Positions 37,372 through 47,369 are shown, numbered from the stretch's first letter. The stretch is DNA of 64,000 bases from JANTGF01 sp033791445 (GCA_033791445.1 JASJGS010000121.1:1-64000); one strand, 5' to 3'. Notes: generated from the sequence alone by a model not told the origin. Numbers and translations: made by a program.

Positions 37372-37713
37372 ATGTATAAAATTTATCACAATCCTAGATG
37401 CAGGAAAAGCCGGGAGGGGCTTGCTTATTTACAGGGGAAAACCAATGATTTTCAAGTCCGTGAATATTTGAAAGAACCTTTTACTGTTGATGAATTAAAT
37501 CAAATCATATTAAAAACCGGAATGAAACCCTTCGATTTTGTACGGAAACAAGAAGATCTATACAAAAAAGAATTCAAAGGGAAGGACTTTTCCGATGCAC
37601 AATGGATCGATATTTTGGTAGCAAACCCAAAACTAATTGAGAGACCCATTGTAGAGAGCGCCAAATTAGCCGTATTGGCCCAGCCACCTGAAAATATTAA
37701 TGAAATCATATAA
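37372..37713 (+). CDS. ArsC/Spx-family protein (arsenate reductase-like)
   Basis: A 113-residue thioredoxin-fold protein. The N-terminal NPRCRKSREGL has the catalytic Cys10 of glutaredoxin-linked arsenate reductases, and LIERPIVESAKLAVLA carries the conserved Arg-Pro-Ile segment. It resembles the Spx/MgsR and ArsC family; no ars operon genes are nearby, so a role in arsenate resistance is not established. It lies 24 bases behind prfB. Confidence 0.85.
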   Translation: MYKIYHNPRCRKSREGLAYLQGKTNDFQVREYLKEPFTVDELNQIILKTGMKPFDFVRKQEDLYKKEFKGKDFSDAQWIDILVANPKLIERPIVESAKLAVLAQPPENINEII

Positions 37714-37750
37714 TCAAGCCAATAATAACCACAATTTAAAATTTACTGAA

Positions 37751-39142
37751 ATGAAAGTACGTATTGAACATGACACTATGGGAGATGTAGAGGTGCCCGC
37801 TGATAAATATTGGGGAGCACAAACTCAAAGATCAAAAGACAACTTTAAGATTGGCAATGGTACTATGCCCATTGAAATTATCAAAGCTTTTGGAGTTCTT
37901 AAGAAAGCTGCGGCAATGGCCAATATGGAACTGGGGGTTTTAGCAGGAGATAAGGCGAAAATTATAATGCAAGTTTGTGATGAAGTTATTGATGGAAAGT
38001 TGGATGACAATTTTCCACTTGTTATTTGGCAAACTGGTTCTGGAACTCAAAGCAACATGAATGTAAATGAAGTAGTTTCAAACAGAGCTCATGTTGTACT
38101 TGGTGGAAAATTAGGAGAGGGCCAAAATTTCATTCATCCAAATGACGATGTGAATAAATCACAATCATCAAACGACACCTTTCCAACTGCGATGCATATT
38201 GCCGGTTATGAAATGCTTACAAAAGTTACTATTCCGGGAGTAGAAAAATTAAGAAACACATTAGCTAAAAAAGCCGAGGAATATAAAAATATTGTAAAAA
38301 CGGGTCGTACTCACTTAATGGATGCAACTCCTTTGACACTTGGGCAGGAGTTTTCTGCTTATGTATCGCAATTGGATCACGGTTTAAAGGCCCTCATAGC
38401 TACCCTTGATCATCTGTTGGAACTTGCTTTAGGAGGAACTGCTGTTGGAACAGGATTAAATACCCCAAAAGGATATGATGTATTGGTTGCAGAAAAAATT
38501 GCCGAGATTACCGGAAATCCTTTTATTACTGCTGAAAACAAATTTGAATCTCTTGCCGCTCATGATGCAATAGTTGAAACTTCCGGGGCATTAAAAACCC
38601 TGGCTGTGAGCCTAATGAAAATTGGAAATGACACTCGTTTATTGGGATCCGGACCTAGATGTGGAATTGGAGAAATAAACCTACCGGCCAATGAGCCTGG
38701 TTCTTCAATTATGCCCGGCAAAGTAAATCCTACACAAAATGAAGCACTAACCATGGTCTGTGCTCAGGTAATTGGAAACGACACAGCTATTTCTATTGGT
38801 GGCATGCAGGGGCATTTTCAGTTAAATGTATTTAAACCTGTTATGATTTCTAATCTGCTTGAGTCAGCTAGGTTATTGGGAGATGCATGCGTATCGTTCA
38901 ATGACAATTGCGCTGTGGGTATAGAACCAAACTTAGTAAACATCAAGAAGAATCTTGAGAATTCATTGATGCTTGTAACGGCACTAAATACCCATATCGG
39001 ATATGAAAATGCAGCAAAAATTGCAAAGAAAGCACATGCCGAAGGCACCACTTTAAAGGAAACAGCGCTTGCTCTTGACCTGGTAACTGAAGAGCAGTTT
39101 GATGAATGGGTCGATCCATCAAAAATGATTGGTTCATTGTAA
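37751..39142 (+). CDS. fumC: Class II fumarate hydratase
   Basis: A 463-residue enzyme of the citric acid cycle that interconverts fumarate and malate without an iron-sulfur cluster. It has WQTGSGTQSNMNVNEV, the HPNDDVNKSQSSNDTFPTAM segment, TGRTHLMDATP and the family signature GSSIMPGKVNPTQ near residue 316. I use the ATG at 37751 before KVRIEHDTMGDVEV; 17 extra codons upstream overlap the ArsC-like gene and look unconserved. A terminator follows. Confidence 0.95.
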   Translation: MKVRIEHDTMGDVEVPADKYWGAQTQRSKDNFKIGNGTMPIEIIKAFGVLKKAAAMANMELGVLAGDKAKIIMQVCDEVIDGKLDDNFPLVIWQTGSGTQSNMNVNEVVSNRAHVVLGGKLGEGQNFIHPNDDVNKSQSSNDTFPTAMHIAGYEMLTKVTIPGVEKLRNTLAKKAEEYKNIVKTGRTHLMDATPLTLGQEFSAYVSQLDHGLKALIATLDHLLELALGGTAVGTGLNTPKGYDVLVAEKIAEITGNPFITAENKFESLAAHDAIVETSGALKTLAVSLMKIGNDTRLLGSGPRCGIGEINLPANEPGSSIMPGKVNPTQNEALTMVCAQVIGNDTAISIGGMQGHFQLNVFKPVMISNLLESARLLGDACVSFNDNCAVGIEPNLVNIKKNLENSLMLVTALNTHIGYENAAKIAKKAHAEGTTLKETALALDLVTEEQFDEWVDPSKMIGSL

Positions 39143-39161
39143 TTACGCACAACAAAACACT

Positions 39162-39199
39162 TTCCTCCCCTGTTTTATTATAGTATGGGGAGGGATTTT
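39162..39199 (+). terminator. Terminator behind fumC
   Basis: CCTCCCC (164-170) pairs with GGGGAGG (187-193) around a 16-base loop and is followed by TTTT. The stem is strong but the T tract is short. Confidence 0.65.
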
Positions 39200-39270
39200 C
39201 ATTTTACCAGCTTATAAGATGAATTGTAACCCCAGTATTGAATTATTGGCTTCATTCATTTAATTTTTTC

Positions 39271-39278
39271 TACTTTTG
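39271..39278 (+). promoter_or_regulatory. -7 element (TACTTTTG) upstream of the 39.3 kb beta-barrel gene
   Basis: TACTTTTG with a TTGG at 39246-39249 about 22 bases upstream fits a Bacteroidota promoter; the ATG is 20 bases downstream. Confidence 0.55.
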
Positions 39279-39298
39279 ACTTTATAATTTACCTAGAA

Positions 39299-40033
39299 AT
39301 GACCAATATGAAGAAAATAATTTTCTTTTTAGCCTTATTGCTGACGTCTATTTTCGCGAATGCTCAAAGCAATTATTTAAATCTGTCAATGGGTGCAACA
39401 ATTCCATTAGGCGATTTTAAAAGTACTGAAGATGCATCCACCACAGGATATGCTGGTACTGGCTTTGCCCTTAACGTTGAAGGAAAGTATTTTTTCATTG
39501 ATTATCTTGGTGTAGCTGGTACAATAAATTACGGAACCAATTCTACGGATGAAGATGCGCTGGAGGCAAGTTGGCTTGAATATGTTAAGAATTTATATCC
39601 TGATTATATTATTCCCCCAGATGCAAATGTCCAATTTAATACCTCCTTATGGAATACTGTCAGCATTCTGGTAGGACCTGTACTCTCCTTCCCATTCTCA
39701 CGAATAAGTTTTGAGCTAAAGGCTCAAGCGGGTGTCAGTTTTATTACTCCGCCTAAAAGGGAATTATATATTACCTATACCAATAATGAGATTTACAACA
39801 ATTCTGGAGGACACAACACTGCCTTTGGGTACACTCTTGGGGCTGCTTTTGTTTTCCAGGCCAATGAGAATTATGGCCTTAGAATAGCTGCTGACTATTT
39901 TGGAAGTAAAGCTAAATTAGACCTTGAATCAAGTGTTGATGATGGGATGGGTGGATCTGAAATAGTTTCTGAAGTTTGGGAAGTTCCAGTAACTACTATA
40001 AACGCAACCGTGGGTATTGTCTACTTTTTTTAG
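39299..40033 (+). CDS. Outer-membrane beta-barrel protein
   Basis: A 244-residue protein with a signal peptide (IIFFLALLLTSIFANAQS) and a mature region of alternating amphipathic strands ending in an aromatic residue (VTTINATVGIVYFF), as expected for a barrel inserted by the BAM complex. Strands such as NLSMGATIPLGDF and FELKAQAGVSF resemble OmpW/OmpA-like porin families of Bacteroidota. Function is unknown. Its end overlaps the convergent DUF5916 gene by four bases. Confidence 0.8.
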   Translation: MTNMKKIIFFLALLLTSIFANAQSNYLNLSMGATIPLGDFKSTEDASTTGYAGTGFALNVEGKYFFIDYLGVAGTINYGTNSTDEDALEASWLEYVKNLYPDYIIPPDANVQFNTSLWNTVSILVGPVLSFPFSRISFELKAQAGVSFITPPKRELYITYTNNEIYNNSGGHNTAFGYTLGAAFVFQANENYGLRIAADYFGSKAKLDLESSVDDGMGGSEIVSEVWEVPVTTINATVGIVYFF

Positions 40034-42105
40034 AAACCTATCCGGTAAGAAGCTTTCAGGAATATAACATCGTTATTACTTCGAGTTCCCAACACAGGAT
40101 CGTCAAAGTTGTCACTGTTGTAAATTAGGTATAAGGCACCAAATGGGGGCTGAAATCGCCATCCAAACATTCCATAGAAGTAAATCATATCATTACTGGT
40201 ATTGTTCTGTGCAAAAACCCTGATCCACAAATCGTTTGTAAAATTGTAATCAATAGATACTATATTTATTAGGGTTGAACTTGAAGTTGGATCCGGGTAG
40301 TATTTCAATAAATTAAGTGAGTAGGTCAATGACAATTTCTTGAATAACTTTACGCTGGCATCTGCCTGAAACCAATCGAAATCCCTATCAAAATTAACTC
40401 CCCGATTGTAAGCAACACTGGCCGAAGTCCACTCATCAGTATTGTACCCTACAACAGCTCCATACCTATGATTATAGTACTTCTTCTCATACAGCTTATA
40501 TTCATTGTTGTAGGAAAAGTCAAAACTAAATCGGTTTTTAAGATACAACCTGACTCTTTGTGTAAGATACCAGCTTCTTAAAACATTCTCGGTACTCCAA
40601 AAGATATTGTTATACGCACCCACATTAAGGTATTTCAGTGCACCATCAAACCACCATCTATATGTTATATCACTATCCAGTTCTTTCATATCATCGTCTC
40701 TTAGAAAGCCGGTTTGATTTACATTATCTTTAAAATTCTTTCCAGTGTATGAATATCGGACATGATAGTGATAGATATTGCTTTCTTTGGCTACGCGAAT
40801 AAAATAGGAGCTTGAAGGAATAGTATTCCCGGGAAAACTTGTAACCCATTGTCCTGTAACCTTCCAGGTTTTGGCAAGGTTAAGCATAAAGTCCAAACTG
40901 GCTGAGGAAGTATAATTCCCTTCCCATTTTTTATCAACATAGGTAAATCCAATACTTGATGAATTCAAAATATCTTTCTTTACTCTTATGGCCGTGTAAT
41001 TGGCAGAGGGAATATGGATGGTTGTATCGGCTTCTACAATAGAATCAGGTTTTGTTTGTGAATCCATTGCATAAAAGCTGATGTCTTTAATCTTTCCATT
41101 AATCTTACCTCCATAATGAACATCACCTATACGTCTTGAGTAAAATGTTTTTATTCGGGTTTTAAACAACTCATTACCTTCCATAAAAAACAATCTTTTT
41201 TCCGGGAAACTCAGCTCCCACCGTGTCATGTTGATTTGCTCCTGATCTCCCTCTACCGTAGCAAAATCAGGATTATAGGTAAGGTGAGAAACCACATTTG
41301 ATGATATATTCACATGAGCATCAATTCCCGCTTGCGGAACAAATTTACCATGAATACCGGTTTCATCACTATCTTCATATCGAAGTGTCAGATATGGGGT
41401 AAATTCAACAATTTTCTTTTTAGATGGAAGCTTGAGGCCGGTTAATACACCCCCCTGGGAAATTCGGAAATCATCACTAAGTTCTCCCGACCAATACGAT
41501 GTTTCAAAGTTTGAGCGAATGACCCTGCCAAAATTAATCCCCCAGTCTGAAATTTTCTTATTATAAGTAATAGATTGAAATGGAATTGCAAACTCGGCCG
41601 ACCAGCCTTCAGGGGTCTTTACAGCTGCTGACTCCCAAACAGCATCCCAATTCAAATCCAGGTTTCTGCCATCATCAGCTACTCTCATATCAATTTGCAC
41701 TCCAAGGGGATTTACAAAAAAGCCAAAAGCACTACGTTTATCACGATAGGTATCTAATAGTATTACCACCAGGTCATCATCTTTTGAAAGCAAATCCCTC
41801 GTTTGAACCTTCCCCACAATTTGGGAAGGATCTCGTGTGTAACATTTTACTCCAAAATAAACTTTCTCTGTATCATAAGTAATATATACCACTGTTTTCT
41901 CACTGGCCTTTGCACCCTTTGTCGGCTCCATTTGAATAAAATTAACTGCCGAGTCAGCTACCTGCCAGGAATCTTCAATTACAAAACCATCAATTTTGGG
42001 AGGAGTTGGTACCAGGAAAGATTCAACCGCCTTTTGAGAGAAGGTTTTAAAACTGAGAGAGAATAGTATAAATACAATTGAAAAATAACTACCGGCTTTT
42101 TTCAA
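40030..42105 (-). CDS. CBM9-like/DUF5916 envelope protein
   Basis: A 691-residue protein with a signal peptide (FSIVFILFSLSFKTFSQ). Residues about 30-230 are a carbohydrate-binding-module-9-like sandwich (PPKIDGFVIEDSWQVAD, VYITYDTEKVYFGVKCYT, PEGWSAEFAIPF). The rest is DUF5916, a long strand-rich barrel-like region (TRWELSFPEKRLFFMEGNEL, LYLKNRFSFDFSYNNEY, NDVIFLKASYRIGF). This architecture is widespread in Bacteroidota outer membranes; function is unknown. The only usable start is a TTG at 42105, directly before KKAGSYF. Confidence 0.88.
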   Translation of the reverse strand: MKKAGSYFSIVFILFSLSFKTFSQKAVESFLVPTPPKIDGFVIEDSWQVADSAVNFIQMEPTKGAKASEKTVVYITYDTEKVYFGVKCYTRDPSQIVGKVQTRDLLSKDDDLVVILLDTYRDKRSAFGFFVNPLGVQIDMRVADDGRNLDLNWDAVWESAAVKTPEGWSAEFAIPFQSITYNKKISDWGINFGRVIRSNFETSYWSGELSDDFRISQGGVLTGLKLPSKKKIVEFTPYLTLRYEDSDETGIHGKFVPQAGIDAHVNISSNVVSHLTYNPDFATVEGDQEQINMTRWELSFPEKRLFFMEGNELFKTRIKTFYSRRIGDVHYGGKINGKIKDISFYAMDSQTKPDSIVEADTTIHIPSANYTAIRVKKDILNSSSIGFTYVDKKWEGNYTSSASLDFMLNLAKTWKVTGQWVTSFPGNTIPSSSYFIRVAKESNIYHYHVRYSYTGKNFKDNVNQTGFLRDDDMKELDSDITYRWWFDGALKYLNVGAYNNIFWSTENVLRSWYLTQRVRLYLKNRFSFDFSYNNEYKLYEKKYYNHRYGAVVGYNTDEWTSASVAYNRGVNFDRDFDWFQADASVKLFKKLSLTYSLNLLKYYPDPTSSSTLINIVSIDYNFTNDLWIRVFAQNNTSNDMIYFYGMFGWRFQPPFGALYLIYNSDNFDDPVLGTRSNNDVIFLKASYRIGF

Positions 42106-42181
42106 TAGGACAAATTTTCAAGTGATGAGTGAAATGAGCTATAATGATATTTATCATAGTTAGCAGTAGCACAAAATGATT

Positions 42182-42189
42182 TACCTTTG
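42182..42189 (+). promoter_or_regulatory. -7 element (TACCTTTG) of the methylmalonyl-CoA mutase operon
   Basis: TACCTTTG lies 23 bases before the ATG at 42212 and rules out the longer reading frame from 42176. Confidence 0.6.
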
Positions 42190-42211
42190 CTTATCAAATA
42201 TAACATCTTTT

Positions 42212-44053
42212 ATGGCTGACAATCAAATAAAATCCGATTTTTATACCAACTTCCCTCCTATCACCAAACAAGAATGGGAAGAAAAAGTAAAGGCTGACCT
42301 TAAAGGGAAAAGCCCAGAGAAATTAACCTGGAAAAGTTTTGAAGGTATAGATGTTCCTCCCTTCTATACCAGTGAGGATTTGAAAGGGATGGACTATATC
42401 CATTCTCATCCCGGTGATTTTCCTTTTAGAAGAGGCACGAAGGTTGCTAATAATAATTGGTTTATCAGGCAGGATTTCAATGTTGCACCAATTCTCAAGT
42501 CGAATAAAAATCTTAAGTTAGCTATTAATTCAGGAATCACCGAACTTGGATTTATTACATCTCAAACAAAAACTTTACCTAATCGAGATATTAAGAATCT
42601 GCTGGATGAAGTTGACCTGGAAAGAATCAGGATTAACTTTGATGCAGATATAAACAGCCTGGATATATTGAAGCAGTTGGTAGAAGTATTAAAATCTAAA
42701 GACATTAAACTTAATAAAGTTAGTGGTGCCATTGAATACAATCCTCTTGGAAATTTTCTCAAGAACAATCAATTTTATTTTTCTGAGGAAAATGACTTTG
42801 AGCTTGCCGGCAGTATGTTGCAATTTTGTGATGAGAACCTCCCTGAATTTAAGGTTTTATCAATTGGAGGTAATACATTCAGCAACTCAGGAGCATCCTT
42901 ATCTCAGGAATTAGGTTTTGCACTGGCAATGGGAGCTGAAAATCTGGTAAAACTTTCTGAACTCGGATTCAGTATTGAGAAAATTGCCAGCCGAATCCAG
43001 ATGTCTCTTGGAGTAGGGTCAAACTACTTTATGGAAATTGCTAAGATCAGGGCAGCCAGGCAACTTTGGGCATCAATTGTATCTGCCTTTAATCCAGAAC
43101 AGAAAAATTTGGGTGAAATATTTATTCATTCTGCTCCGACTTTTTGGAATAAAACAAAGCTCGACCCCTACGTAAATATGTTGCGCTTTTCTACCGAATC
43201 ACTGTCAGCAGCAATTGGCGGCTCAGATTCAATTAGCACCTTCCCATTTAATATGATTTCAAAGGAGCCAGGTACCTTTTCAGAGAGGATTGCCAGAAAC
43301 ACTCAAATAATTTTGAAGGAGGAGTCATATATTGATAAAATTGTTGATCCGTCTGCCGGCTCCTATTATATCGAAAATTTAACAGACAAGATTGCAAGTC
43401 AGGCATGGGAAATATTCAAAGAGATTGAAAATATGGGTGGATTTGTTTCAGCCTGTAAAAAAGGATTTATCCAGGATAAAATTGTAGAATCTCAACAAAA
43501 AAGAGAGAACAATTATTCTACTCGAAAAGAGGTTCTTGTTGGAACAAATAATTATCCGAATTTAAATGAGGTGGAAGAAAATACAACAAATCCTTTGATT
43601 GATCCAACTCAAATCGAAACCAGAGCTGCCTTTGAGTTTGAAGAACTAAGAAAGAGTATTGAAAATCTGGGAAATAAAAAACCCACCGCAGTACTTTTTC
43701 CTTATGGAGATCCGGTAATGCGAACAGCAAGAACTATTTTTGCCACAAATTTCATAGGTGTGGGTGGTTTTGAGATTAAAGATCTAACCGGAATTAAAAC
43801 CATTGATGAAGGTATTGAGATCTGCAAAGCAGAGAATCCTCAAGTAGTTGTTTGTTGTAGCTCTGATCCGGAATACCCCCAATTTATTTCCCAGTTAAGC
43901 AAAAATCTTAATAAAAATACTTTATTGGTGGTGGCTGGGTATCCAAGTGAGTCTATTGAACAGCTAAAATCAATGGGTGCAAAGCACTTCATACATATCA
44001 AATCAAATATCTTTGAGACTTTATCAGACATTCTGAATAATTTGGAAAAATAA
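42212..44053 (+). CDS. mutA: Methylmalonyl-CoA mutase small (beta) subunit
   Basis: A 613-residue subunit related to the large one (barrel fold, WEEKVKADLKGKSPEKLTWK, DPSAGSYYIENLTDKI) but without the B12-binding DxHxxG motif. In that place is FIGVGGFEIKDLTGIK. It is therefore non-catalytic and stabilises the catalytic subunit, as in Propionibacterium and other Bacteroidota. Together they convert succinyl-CoA and (R)-methylmalonyl-CoA in propionate metabolism. The ATG at 42212 follows the promoter. The gap to the large subunit is 10 bases. Confidence 0.93.
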   Translation: MADNQIKSDFYTNFPPITKQEWEEKVKADLKGKSPEKLTWKSFEGIDVPPFYTSEDLKGMDYIHSHPGDFPFRRGTKVANNNWFIRQDFNVAPILKSNKNLKLAINSGITELGFITSQTKTLPNRDIKNLLDEVDLERIRINFDADINSLDILKQLVEVLKSKDIKLNKVSGAIEYNPLGNFLKNNQFYFSEENDFELAGSMLQFCDENLPEFKVLSIGGNTFSNSGASLSQELGFALAMGAENLVKLSELGFSIEKIASRIQMSLGVGSNYFMEIAKIRAARQLWASIVSAFNPEQKNLGEIFIHSAPTFWNKTKLDPYVNMLRFSTESLSAAIGGSDSISTFPFNMISKEPGTFSERIARNTQIILKEESYIDKIVDPSAGSYYIENLTDKIASQAWEIFKEIENMGGFVSACKKGFIQDKIVESQQKRENNYSTRKEVLVGTNNYPNLNEVEENTTNPLIDPTQIETRAAFEFEELRKSIENLGNKKPTAVLFPYGDPVMRTARTIFATNFIGVGGFEIKDLTGIKTIDEGIEICKAENPQVVVCCSSDPEYPQFISQLSKNLNKNTLLVVAGYPSESIEQLKSMGAKHFIHIKSNIFETLSDILNNLEK

Positions 44054-44063
44054 TATTTAGCAT

Positions 44064-46217
44064 ATGAGACCCGATTTTACCCATATAAATATCAAGAAAT
44101 ATAAAACCTCATCTGAATCAGATTCAGCCTGGGAATCAAAAAATAAAGTTGAGAAAAACTGGTTTACACCAGAGAAAATTAACTTAAAGAGTGTATTTAC
44201 ACAATCCGATCTGGAGAAGATGGAGCATTTGGATTATATTGCCGGAATTCCCCCATTTTTAAGAGGTCCATACTCAAGCATGTATGTTACACGTCCCTGG
44301 ACCATTCGGCAATATGCAGGATTTTCCACCGCTAAAGAATCAAACGCTTTTTACCGTAGAAACCTGGCCTCTGGCCAAAAAGGCCTATCTGTTGCCTTTG
44401 ACCTGGCTACACATCGTGGCTACGATTCTGACCATGAAAGAGTAGTTGGAGATGTTGGGAAGGCTGGAGTAGCCATTGATTCAGTGTTAGACATGAAGAT
44501 GCTTTTTGATCAGATTCCGCTAAATGAAATGTCGGTTTCAATGACAATGAATGGAGCAGTTCTACCAATAATGGCATTTTATATTGTTGCCGCCCTTGAG
44601 CAGGGGGTCGACCCAAAACAGTTAAGTGGCACAATCCAGAATGACATCTTGAAAGAATTTATGGTGCGCAATACCTACATTTATCCTCCAAAGATGTCTA
44701 TGAGAATTATTGCTGACATTTTTAAATACACCTCTGAAAATATGCCCAGGTTTAATTCCATTTCTGTCTCGGGCTATCATATACAAGAAGCTGGTGCTAC
44801 TGCTGATATTGAGTTAGCATATACTCTAGCGGATGGATTGGAATACTTAAGAACTGGTATTAATTCTGGGCTGGAAATTGACTCTTTCGCACCCCGGATT
44901 TCTTTCTTTTTCGGAATTGGGATGAATCATTTTATGGAAATTGCAAAACTCAGGGCCGCAAGATTATTATGGGCAAAAATAGTAAAGCAATTCAATCCAA
45001 AGAATCCAAAGTCTCTTGCAATGAGAACCCATTGCCAAACTTCAGGATGGAGCTTGACTGAACAAGACCCTTTCAATAATGTGACCCGAACAGCTGTTGA
45101 AGCTCTGGCTGCCGTACTTGGGCATACTCAGTCATTGCATACCAATGCTCTTGATGAAGCCATTGCCCTGCCAACCGATTTTTCTGCACGTATTGCTCGT
45201 AATACTCAAATATATTTACAGGAAGAAACACAAGTAACCAGGTCTGTTGATCCCTGGGGCGGCTCATATTATGTTGAGACTTTAACCCATGAATTAGTAG
45301 AAAAAGCCTGGAAGCTTATTGAAGAAATTGAGAAGTTGGGAGGAATGGCCAAAGCCATTGAAACAGGAGTACCTAAAATGAGGATTGAAGAAGCAGCTGC
45401 ACGGAAACAGGCTCGAATCGATTCAGGGAAAGACACCATTGTAGGTGTTAACAAATATCAACTAAAAACAGAGGACCCTCTTGATATTCTTGAAGTTGAC
45501 AATTCAGCTGTTCGGGAATCGCAGATAAACAGGTTAAATGAACTGAAAGCAAAAAGAGACAATAAGGCCGTTCAAAAAGCTCTCGATGAAATCACAAAAG
45601 CAGCTGAAAGTGGAGTTGGGAACCTCCTGGAATTATCTGTAATAGCTGCCCAGGCTTTTGCAACTCTTGGTGAAATTTCAGATGCCATAGAAAAAGTTTC
45701 AGGTAGGTATAAGGCAGTTATTCGTACTGTGTCTGGAGTCTATTCCCACGAATCAGGTAAAGATCCAGTTTTTGAAAAAGCAAGAAAACTAACCCGGGAA
45801 TTTGCAGTGATGGAAGGTCGCCAGCCAAGGATTATGATTGCAAAAATGGGCCAGGATGGACATGACAGGGGAGCAAAAGTAGTTTCCACAGGATACGCAG
45901 ATATAGGATTTGATGTGGACATTGGACCACTGTTCCAAACACCTTCTGAAGCGGCCCGTCAAGCAGCTGAAAACGATGTACATGTTCTGGGTGTTTCAAG
46001 TTTAGCCGGAGGACATAAGACCCTTATACCACAGGTCATAGATGAATTGAAAAAGATTGGCCGGGAAGATATTATGGTGGTGGCAGGTGGTGTTATTCCT
46101 ACCCAGGATTATGAGTACTTATACCGTTCAGGGGTGGTCGCAATTTTTGGACCAGGCACATCCGTGGCTGGGGCAGCAACAAAAATACTCGAGCTATTAA
46201 TTCATAGTATCAATTAA
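44064..46217 (+). CDS. mutB: Methylmalonyl-CoA mutase large (alpha) subunit
   Basis: A 717-residue catalytic subunit. The N-terminal TIM barrel (YSSMYVTRPWTIRQYAGFST, LSVAFDLATHRGYDSDH) is followed by the cobalamin domain with MGQDGHDRGAKVV, His600 being the lower axial ligand, and the loop VLGVSSLAGGHKTL, then VVAGGVIPTQDYE. It pairs with the small subunit just upstream. No meaB-type GTPase or epimerase is present in this window, so those helpers must be elsewhere. Confidence 0.96.
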   Translation: MRPDFTHINIKKYKTSSESDSAWESKNKVEKNWFTPEKINLKSVFTQSDLEKMEHLDYIAGIPPFLRGPYSSMYVTRPWTIRQYAGFSTAKESNAFYRRNLASGQKGLSVAFDLATHRGYDSDHERVVGDVGKAGVAIDSVLDMKMLFDQIPLNEMSVSMTMNGAVLPIMAFYIVAALEQGVDPKQLSGTIQNDILKEFMVRNTYIYPPKMSMRIIADIFKYTSENMPRFNSISVSGYHIQEAGATADIELAYTLADGLEYLRTGINSGLEIDSFAPRISFFFGIGMNHFMEIAKLRAARLLWAKIVKQFNPKNPKSLAMRTHCQTSGWSLTEQDPFNNVTRTAVEALAAVLGHTQSLHTNALDEAIALPTDFSARIARNTQIYLQEETQVTRSVDPWGGSYYVETLTHELVEKAWKLIEEIEKLGGMAKAIETGVPKMRIEEAAARKQARIDSGKDTIVGVNKYQLKTEDPLDILEVDNSAVRESQINRLNELKAKRDNKAVQKALDEITKAAESGVGNLLELSVIAAQAFATLGEISDAIEKVSGRYKAVIRTVSGVYSHESGKDPVFEKARKLTREFAVMEGRQPRIMIAKMGQDGHDRGAKVVSTGYADIGFDVDIGPLFQTPSEAARQAAENDVHVLGVSSLAGGHKTLIPQVIDELKKIGREDIMVVAGGVIPTQDYEYLYRSGVVAIFGPGTSVAGAATKILELLIHSIN

Positions 46218-46227
46218 AAATAAAACC

Positions 46228-46743
46228 ATGAAAAAGCTATTAATCATTGCTTTAACCTTCGTTTCAATTATCATGCCTTCAAACAGTCAGGAATTTAATC
46301 AAACTATTAACTCTGAAAGAACTAATTCTGCTATACTTATAGGATATGGTAACCGGGATGCATTTTCTCTTCCTGAATTCCAGGGTTGGTTTGATCAGAC
46401 TTACGAAGTTTACCTTCCTTTAGAGGATGTTATAGAAAGTCTATCTCAAAAAGATTTGGATAAAGTTACTATTACCATTGTTATGGCAACCTGGTGCCCC
46501 GATAGCCGAAGAGAAGTTCCAGGTTTCTACAGGATATTGGACGAACTAAGCATTCCGGATGAATCAGTTACTCTTATAAATGTAAATACTGACAAGCTAG
46601 TTCCGGGAGAAGACCTGACCTCACTTAATGTGGCATATGTTCCAACTTTTATTATTTACCGAAATGGAGAAGAAGTAGGCAGGATTATAGAAAGCCCAGA
46701 TGACAGCCTGGAAGAGGATATGCTTGAAATCCTTAGTGATTGA
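46228..46743 (+). CDS. Periplasmic thioredoxin-like protein
   Basis: A 171-residue protein with a signal peptide (LIIALTFVSIIMPSNSQ). The thioredoxin fold is visible at VTITIVMATWCPDSRREVPG and the cis-Pro loop VAYVPTFIIYRNGEE. The redox motif is CPDS, with one Cys only, so it cannot form the usual CxxC disulfide and may act as a monothiol or a non-redox binding protein. It follows the mutase genes after 10 bases on the same strand. Any link to mutase function is unproven. Confidence 0.85.
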   Translation: MKKLLIIALTFVSIIMPSNSQEFNQTINSERTNSAILIGYGNRDAFSLPEFQGWFDQTYEVYLPLEDVIESLSQKDLDKVTITIVMATWCPDSRREVPGFYRILDELSIPDESVTLINVNTDKLVPGEDLTSLNVAYVPTFIIYRNGEEVGRIIESPDDSLEEDMLEILSD

Positions 46744-46781
46744 TTTTATACACTAACCTTTCAAAAGTGCCTTAATTTTTG

Positions 46782-46789
46782 TAACTTTG
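46782..46789 (+). promoter_or_regulatory. -7 element (TAACTTTG) upstream of the DUF4190-like gene
   Basis: TAACTTTG fits the consensus and lies 29 bases before the ATG at 46818. Confidence 0.5.
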
Positions 46790-46817
46790 AGCAAATCAAA
46801 GCGTAAAATAATTAATC

Positions 46818-47369
46818 ATGGAAGAACCAGCTAAGTCTACAGCAGGACAGGGATTTGGAATTGCATCGCTCATCTTAGGTATTTTAGCTCTGTTAATAGC
46901 TTTTATTCCTTGCATTGGCATTTTTGCGCTTATTCCCGGGATCATAGCCATTGTTTTAGCTATAGTTGGACTATCCCAGGCCAGTAGTGCAAATGGGTCA
47001 AAAGGGGTAATAATTTCAGGCTTAATCATTTCGATTCTTGGAACTACTCTAGCCGCTATATGGTTGGTATTGCTCTCTTCCAGTGGTCTGTTTTTTGAAA
47101 AATTTGGCAGGGAGTTTGCCAATGATGAAAGAATTGAGAGTATAATTGAAGAGTTTGTTGGAGAGTTTGAAAATGAATATGGAAAAGATATTGATGAGGC
47201 TATGGATGAAACAGACGAGAATCTGGAAAATACACTCGATGCTCTTGAAAAGGGAGAATCTTTTGACACGCTGACCAATGAAGACAAAGCTGGAAAAGTT
47301 GGAAAGGCTGCCGGAAAAGCACTTAAAGAATTTAATGAGACCCTCAAAGACTCAACCAACATAGAATAG
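46818..47369 (+). CDS. DUF4190-like small membrane protein
   Basis: The 183-residue protein has two or three hydrophobic segments in its first 95 residues (IASLILGILALLIAFIPCIG, IPGIIAIVLAIVGLSQASSA, VIISGLIISILGTTLAAIWL) in the arrangement of DUF4190, followed by an acidic helix-rich tail (EEFVGEFENEYGKDIDEAMD). The function is unknown. DUF4190 genes often sit beside DUF2752 genes in Bacteroidota, which fits the next gene 16 bases downstream. Confidence 0.78.
   Translation: MEEPAKSTAGQGFGIASLILGILALLIAFIPCIGIFALIPGIIAIVLAIVGLSQASSANGSKGVIISGLIISILGTTLAAIWLVLLSSSGLFFEKFGREFANDERIESIIEEFVGEFENEYGKDIDEAMDETDENLENTLDALEKGESFDTLTNEDKAGKVGKAAGKALKEFNETLKDSTNIE

Noticed and set aside
37700..37750. 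Longer start for fumC
   Set aside because: The added residues overlap the preceding gene and have no resemblance to the family; the ATG at 37751 precedes the conserved KVRIEHDTMG.
46482..46515. Reading the CPDS motif as a complete thioredoxin active site
   Set aside because: The second Cys is a Ser; the codon is clear.
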